Shown: in pieces, positions 60,341 through 64,000 of the stretch | Layout: every line of letters begins with the position of its first letter | Numbering within the stretch: the stretch's first letter is position 1 | From: a virus | Length of the DNA stretch: 64,000 nt | Direction: 5' to 3' (one strand) | Virus record (IMG/VR): IMGVR_UViG_3300037189_002988 | Span: 1-64,000 of that record | Program-made: the position numbers and the translations under genes | Notes under the pieces: model-generated | Databases searched by the model: none | The model's input: only the letters and a program-made list of their open reading frames with translations | What the model was told of the DNA's origin: nothing

Positions 60341-60763
60341 ATGGCAACGATAATTACACCAACAAGAGGTCAACCTATAGATGTTACTCTTATTTCATCT
60401 TTAGTAGAAGCAGTAAGTGATCTTCAAAACTCTCAAATAACATCTACTCAGTCTAGAGTAAATGGTGCTGCCGCAAATACTACGTCTTTAAAGTTTTATG
60501 CAGAGACTAAGTCTATTACAATTAATAACATTACAACCTCACCAGAAGAAAAATTCTTCTTTACATACCCAAATTTTACAACAACTCCTGTTGCCATAGC
60601 AGGACTAACCAATACTACAAGTACTGTTTCTGGCGGTAACGCTGCAACTGTAGTATTAACATCAGTAACAAAAGATCGTGTTGATGGAATTATCAAGTTT
60701 CCATCTGGATCAACAGGTTCTGTAACTATGCAGATTAACCTAATAGTACTCGGAATAGCCTAG
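60341..60763 (+). CDS. small tail-associated protein
   Basis: A 140-residue protein: a short helix (about 10-40, VTLISSLVEAVSDLQNSQITSTQ) followed by a beta domain with FFFTYPNFTTTPVAIAGLTNTT and GIIKFPSGSTGSVTMQINLIVLGIA. The layout is that of a short fibre with a coiled neck and a beta head. It ends the tail gene block. Confidence 0.55.
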   Translation: MATIITPTRGQPIDVTLISSLVEAVSDLQNSQITSTQSRVNGAAANTTSLKFYAETKSITINNITTSPEEKFFFTYPNFTTTPVAIAGLTNTTSTVSGGNAATVVLTSVTKDRVDGIIKFPSGSTGSVTMQINLIVLGIA

Positions 60764-60767
60764 ATTC

Positions 60768-60776
60768 TGGTATAAT
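60768..60776 (+). promoter_or_regulatory. extended -10 TGGTATAAT, leaderless
   Basis: Lies 8 bases before the ATG at 60785, with no Shine-Dalgarno. It marks the start of the replication region. Confidence 0.6.
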
Positions 60777-60784
60777 TTTTCACT

Positions 60785-60994
60785 ATGAATATAAAAGAAG
60801 CCTTGACATGTAGGAAGTGTTCTGCTAAAATATTTGTGGATAGAGTATTTTTAACACACGATCATCTTGAATTATACTGTTTAAGATGCGGGAAAAGAGA
60901 GATGTATCACAACCCAGAAAAGTTTGATGAAAGAATAAGATGGATAATGTCACAGGAAAGAATCAGGGCAAAAAAGAGTGGAAATCCTCTGTAG
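60785..60994 (+). CDS. zinc-ribbon protein
   Basis: A 69-residue protein with C9-x2-C12 (LTCRKC) and C32-x2-C35 (YCLRCG), a single zinc ribbon, and a basic C-terminal helix (ERIRAKKSG) that may bind nucleic acid. It is the first gene of the replication region and probably leaderless. It overlaps the next gene by 55 bases. Confidence 0.65.
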   Translation: MNIKEALTCRKCSAKIFVDRVFLTHDHLELYCLRCGKREMYHNPEKFDERIRWIMSQERIRAKKSGNPL

Positions 60995-61485
60995 CCCCTA
61001 GTTCTATTATATTTTTTTTAAATAATGAATTAGTCAGGGTAGTACATTCTAATAGAGCAAATAACATTGTTGTAATTTATAATTATATACATAATAAAGA
61101 TCAAACACTTTTATTGTCTGATTTTAAAAAACATAGAAAAAGAGCATACAACATAACAAATACACTTCAGATATTTAAAAGATCTAGAATGCAACTTGAA
61201 AGACTTATTAAAAGTGAAACAATACCATCCCCAACAGGTGCTACGATTGGTGGAACAAGGGCTTGGCAAAAAATGTCCTACTATTCTGAAGATGATTTAT
61301 TTAAAATAAGAGATGGCTTAGCAAGCATACATGCTGGTAGACCAAGGCGAGATGGAAGAGTTACTCCAAGAAAAGGAATTCCTACCGAAAAGGAGTTGCG
61401 TTCTTTAATTGGAGACGCTATAATGTTATATACGCAAAACAAAGATGGGGAATTCGTCCCTGTCTGGGCAGAAGAAACGTGGTGA
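60940..61485 (+). CDS. MerR-like HTH DNA-binding protein (actinophage type)
   Basis: A 181-residue protein. An N-terminal beta region (IIFFLNNELVRVVHSNRANN) is followed by a helix-turn-helix around residues 70-95 (AYNITNTLQIFKRSRMQLERLIKSETI), then WQKMSYYSEDDLFKIRDGL and HAGRPRRDGRVTP, with a LYTQNKDGEFVPVWAEE end. I recognise this layout from replication regions of actinophages. Likely role: regulator or replication-associated DNA binder. ATG at 60940 has only a weak Shine-Dalgarno. Confidence 0.65.
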   Translation: MDNVTGKNQGKKEWKSSVAPSSIIFFLNNELVRVVHSNRANNIVVIYNYIHNKDQTLLLSDFKKHRKRAYNITNTLQIFKRSRMQLERLIKSETIPSPTGATIGGTRAWQKMSYYSEDDLFKIRDGLASIHAGRPRRDGRVTPRKGIPTEKELRSLIGDAIMLYTQNKDGEFVPVWAEETW

Positions 61486-61488
61486 ATT

Positions 61489-61689
61489 ATGTCTGACAAG
61501 ACAACAGTATCAGCAACACTTGGCTATACATTAAACCTAGGAAATTTTCAAAGTCTAAGAGTAGATCTTGGATGTACAGATTTTCTTCGTGAAGGTGAAA
61601 CAATGGACATGGCAATGCAACGTGTTTATAAATTTGTTGAAGAGCAAGTTATTGCAAAAGTAGATGAGGCTAAGAAAGAACTAGAGTAG
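61489..61689 (+). CDS. small conserved actinophage protein
   Basis: A 66-residue protein starting VSATLGYTLNLGNFQSLRVD, then FLREGETMDMAMQRVYKFVEEQV and a charged helix. The beta start followed by the helical end recalls small proteins near replication genes in actinophages; function unknown. Overlaps the next GTG start by one base. Confidence 0.55.
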   Translation: MSDKTTVSATLGYTLNLGNFQSLRVDLGCTDFLREGETMDMAMQRVYKFVEEQVIAKVDEAKKELE

Positions 61690-62048
61690 TGCCTACAGCA
61701 AAAGAACCAAAAAAGAAAAAAGAACTTAAAGATATACTAGAAGAAAAACCAGTCTGGGATGTTGATGAAATATACAGACTGTTTATCAAACGTTTAAAAG
61801 AACGTAGTATATATAGCAAGTTTGGCATAGGCAAAGCAAAGTTTTTTATTAAAGAACTATATCAATCGTATGGTGTTGAAGAGTCTAAAGAATTAGTAGA
61901 GTATTACTTTAAGACATATCATAGCCCAGATTGGGATCATTTTGTAAGAAATTCTGAAACTTTTTATAAGGCATTGCAACTTAGAAAAGAAGATGATAGA
62001 ATTAGAGCGTTACTTCGCGAGCAAGCAAAAGAATGGTTGGATAAATAA
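61689..62048 (+). CDS. basic helical protein before helicase
   Basis: A 119-residue protein starting at GTG. A Lys-rich N-terminus (KEPKKKKELKDILEE) precedes a helical body with VDEIYRLFIKRLKERS and PDWDHFVRNSETFYKAL. I do not recognise the family. Its size, basic start and TAATG overlap with the helicase gene make a helicase loader or accessory plausible, but this is inference from position. Confidence 0.5.
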   Translation: MPTAKEPKKKKELKDILEEKPVWDVDEIYRLFIKRLKERSIYSKFGIGKAKFFIKELYQSYGVEESKELVEYYFKTYHSPDWDHFVRNSETFYKALQLRKEDDRIRALLREQAKEWLDK

Positions 62049-63274
62049 TGTCTGCAGAATTAGAGGCAAAAGTACTTTCTGCAGTATTAAAAGATAAGCA
62101 ACTACACGTTTTACTTCAAGCAAACCCAGATACTCTTTTTAGAACACATAAAGATGTTTGGGACTTTATTAAACAATATAGTGAACAAAATTCAGTAGTT
62201 CCATCAATTCCATTAGTTATAGAAAAGTTTAGAGACTTTAGCCCAATAGGGGAAATAGGAAATACAAAGTATCATCTTGAAGAATTAAGAACTTCATATT
62301 TACAAGATAGTTTAAGCGGTGTCTTAATGTCTACTGCAAAGCAATTACAGGAAAATAAACCAAATGATGCTTTAAACAATTTGATTGGTAAGACTGCTGA
62401 GTTAAAAAAGATCACAGCAGATATTAGAGACGTAGATGCTACAGACATAGATGATGCTGTTGCACACTTTAAACATATTAAGGAGTTAAATGAAAAAGGT
62501 CATCACGGCATTAAAACAGGTCTTGCAGGTTTTGATAACTATCTTCCAGCGGGCATTACTCCTGGTCAGTTTGGCATTTTGCTTGCCTATCCTGCTATTG
62601 GTAAGTCTTGGCTCGCATTATTTATGGCTGTTCAAGCGTGGAAGAATGGAAGAAAGCCATTAGTTATTTCTCTTGAAATGACAGAGACTGAAGTTAGAAA
62701 TCGTGTATATACAATTATGGGTCAAGGAATGTTTTCACATAGAAAACTAACATCTGGAGAAGTTGACGAAGACTCTTTTAATCTTTGGGGAAAACAACAC
62801 CTTGAAAATATGCCATCATTTCATATTGTCTCAAACGATGGGGTAGGAGAATTATCTACTTCTGTATTAAGAGGAAAGATAGATCAATATGCACCTGATA
62901 TTGTGTTTGTAGATTATATTCAATTAATGCAATCAAACGTTCCAACAGATAATGAAGTTGTAAAAATTAAAAGTATTTCTAGAGAGTTAAAAGTTCTTGC
63001 AATATCTGCACAAGTTCCAATTGTTGCAATTGCATCAGCAACTCCAGACGATGCAACAGATATGAACAGTGTTCCATCACTTGGACAAGTTGCTTGGTCT
63101 AAACAATTAGCATATGATGCTGACTGGGTTCTTGCATTAGGTCGTGCACAAGGAACTACAATTCTTGAATGTGCATTTAGAAAGAACCGTCATGGGTTCT
63201 CTGGAGAGTTTATGGTTGATGTCGACTTTGATTCTGGTAGATTCTTGTATAAAGATTTTGAGGATAAAACATAA
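62048..63274 (+). CDS. DnaB-type replicative DNA helicase
   Basis: A 408-residue protein that should unwind DNA at the fork. The N-terminal domain is helical (1-110). The RecA core has Walker A AYPAIGKS (180-187), catalytic-type Glu210 in VISLEMTETE, and Walker B IVFVDYIQL (285-293). The DnaB-specific QVAWSKQLAYDADWVLALGR end is present. It is somewhat shorter than bacterial DnaB (about 470), as in many phages. The Walker A begins AYPAIGKS in place of the more common GRPGMGKT. Confidence 0.9.
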   Translation: MSAELEAKVLSAVLKDKQLHVLLQANPDTLFRTHKDVWDFIKQYSEQNSVVPSIPLVIEKFRDFSPIGEIGNTKYHLEELRTSYLQDSLSGVLMSTAKQLQENKPNDALNNLIGKTAELKKITADIRDVDATDIDDAVAHFKHIKELNEKGHHGIKTGLAGFDNYLPAGITPGQFGILLAYPAIGKSWLALFMAVQAWKNGRKPLVISLEMTETEVRNRVYTIMGQGMFSHRKLTSGEVDEDSFNLWGKQHLENMPSFHIVSNDGVGELSTSVLRGKIDQYAPDIVFVDYIQLMQSNVPTDNEVVKIKSISRELKVLAISAQVPIVAIASATPDDATDMNSVPSLGQVAWSKQLAYDADWVLALGRAQGTTILECAFRKNRHGFSGEFMVDVDFDSGRFLYKDFEDKT

Positions 63275-63282
63275 TATAACGA

Positions 63283-63288
63283 TATAAT
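63283..63288 (+). promoter_or_regulatory. -10 TATAAT, leaderless
   Basis: Lies 6 bases before the ATG at 63295, so the transcript would start on the A of ATG; no Shine-Dalgarno. Confidence 0.55.
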
Positions 63289-63294
63289 TGTTGT

Positions 63295-63606
63295 ATGTAT
63301 AGCCACAAACCTATCAAACGGTTTGGTCTTGAAGGCGAAATATACGATGACTCTTATATTACAAGACTCAAAGACCAATATATATCTATGATCACCTCAG
63401 TAATGAGAAATCATGGATATGTACCAAGATATGATATTGACACAGATTTTACTATTGGGTACAATGGTAGAACATTTGATTTTCAGTTATCAGTATATGG
63501 AGTGTATGTTGGAAAAGATAGGGCAAAGTGGATACTAGGAATAGACAAAGACAAACCAATAATGTCACATACTACTCAGAAGAACAAGTCAAGCGAAGTC
63601 TCATAG
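63295..63606 (+). CDS. small conserved replication-region protein
   Basis: A 103-residue protein with MYSHKPIKRFGLEGEIYDDSYITRL-like text split by a helix, then YVPRYDIDTDFTIGYNG and FDFQLSVYGVYVGKDRAKWILGID. Proteins with this MYSxKPxxxxGLEG start lie next to primase in actinophages; function unknown. The last 79 bases overlap the likely primase start in another frame. Confidence 0.6.
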   Translation: MYSHKPIKRFGLEGEIYDDSYITRLKDQYISMITSVMRNHGYVPRYDIDTDFTIGYNGRTFDFQLSVYGVYVGKDRAKWILGIDKDKPIMSHTTQKNKSSEVS

Positions 63607-64000
63607 CCGCTGGCATAGATATTAAATTTGAACTAGATAATGATTTAATGATATTTTGTCCTTTTCATAATAACTATAGATCTCCAGCAGGAGAAGTTTC
63701 AAAAGAAACAGGTATCTTCTGGTGCTTCTCATGCCAAGAAGCAAAAGAGTTAGTAGAAGTTATAATGCAGGCAACAAAAAGATCTTATTTTGAATCGATG
63801 AGATTGATAGACTCAAAGGCAGATAAAAGAAATCTAGTTGATCAACTAAATAGCACACTTGATAAAGTAACAACATTTGTTCAGTATGATTTAGAGATGA
63901 TTGAAAAGTTACATAAAAATGTTTTTGAAAATGAAAGGGCCATAGAATATTTTAAATCCAGGGGTATAACAAAAGATAGTGTAGAAAGATATAAGTTGGG
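63528..64000 (+). CDS. DNA primase, DnaG/CHC2-type, 3'-truncated by window edge
   Basis: The frame is open from 63528 to the window end (157 residues). It shows a CHC2-type zinc finger: Cys44 and His47 in IFCPFHNNY, and Cys66 and Cys69 in FWCFSCQEAKELV. Next come a helical region and RAIEYFKSRGIT, where DnaG-type primases approach the catalytic core, which lies outside. GTG at 63528 is the only start before the conserved YYSEEQVKRSLIAAGIDI segment. It pairs with the DnaB-type helicase just upstream. Confidence 0.75.
   Translation, partial: MDTRNRQRQTNNVTYYSEEQVKRSLIAAGIDIKFELDNDLMIFCPFHNNYRSPAGEVSKETGIFWCFSCQEAKELVEVIMQATKRSYFESMRLIDSKADKRNLVDQLNSTLDKVTTFVQYDLEMIEKLHKNVFENERAIEYFKSRGITKDSVERYKL

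Noticed and set aside
1-64000. tRNA genes, integrase or attachment sites
   Set aside because: No cloverleaf-like sequence, recombinase or att-like repeat was seen by eye; gaps between genes are too short for most.

Overview
The window is about 64 kb of a low-GC tailed double-stranded DNA phage, open at both ends. It begins inside a 2-oxoglutarate/Fe(II) oxygenase gene and ends inside a CHC2-type primase gene. The morphogenesis genes (portal, HK97-type protease/scaffold, HK97-fold capsid, connectors, tail tube, frameshifted tail chaperone, 1983-residue tape measure, distal tail proteins, no sheath) indicate a long, non-contractile tail. The host is probably an Actinomycetota bacterium, perhaps an uncultured low-GC aquatic lineage. 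This is inference from a DUF7455-type protein, LtfC-like beta-sandwich proteins, an r1t-like holin, a MerR-like replication-region protein of the actinophage type and several leaderless gene starts. No terminase, integrase, tRNA or CRISPR array is visible.

Layout. (1) 1-3.1 kb: accessory genes, namely an oxygenase fragment, two small zinc-finger proteins and a flavin-dependent halogenase translationally coupled to a membrane protein. (2) 3.1-31.1 kb: nearly 28 kb of tail-fibre/adhesin genes built by duplication and domain shuffling. There are seven stand-alone glycine-rich adhesins plus one glycine-rich C-terminal domain, three copies of an 'A-B-G' cassette (dock protein, about 110-residue HY-motif protein, Gly-rich adhesin), two LtfC-led cassettes, and a chaperone. 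A NodU-type carbamoyltransferase (minus strand) and a holin are embedded. (3) 31.1-35.1 kb: a glycosyltransferase, a minus-strand transglycosylase-type lysin, a small Cys protein and a B12-dependent (class II) ribonucleotide reductase. (4) 35.1-60.8 kb: LamG-like tail protein, portal, protease/scaffold, capsid, connectors, tail tube, gpG/gpGT, tape measure and distal tail genes. (5) 60.8-64 kb: replication region with Zn-ribbon, MerR-like HTH, DnaB-type helicase and primase.

Expression signals are unusually legible. Extended -10 boxes of the form TGnTATAAT recur in front of transcription units across the window. Several genes have the -10 only 6-9 nt from the start codon and no Shine-Dalgarno, as expected for leaderless mRNAs. 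Terminators follow the capsid, tail-tube and holin genes, two of them (capsid, holin) directly followed by a fresh -10. Two recoding or nested-start devices are visible: a CCCAAAC -1 slip in the tail chaperone, and an in-frame internal start with a strong Shine-Dalgarno that should yield a free scaffold from the protease gene.

The most distinctive system is the adhesin region, in which duplicated, individually promoted cassettes look like a multi-adhesin receptor-binding repertoire. All functional calls rest on reading motifs by eye; no database search was possible.
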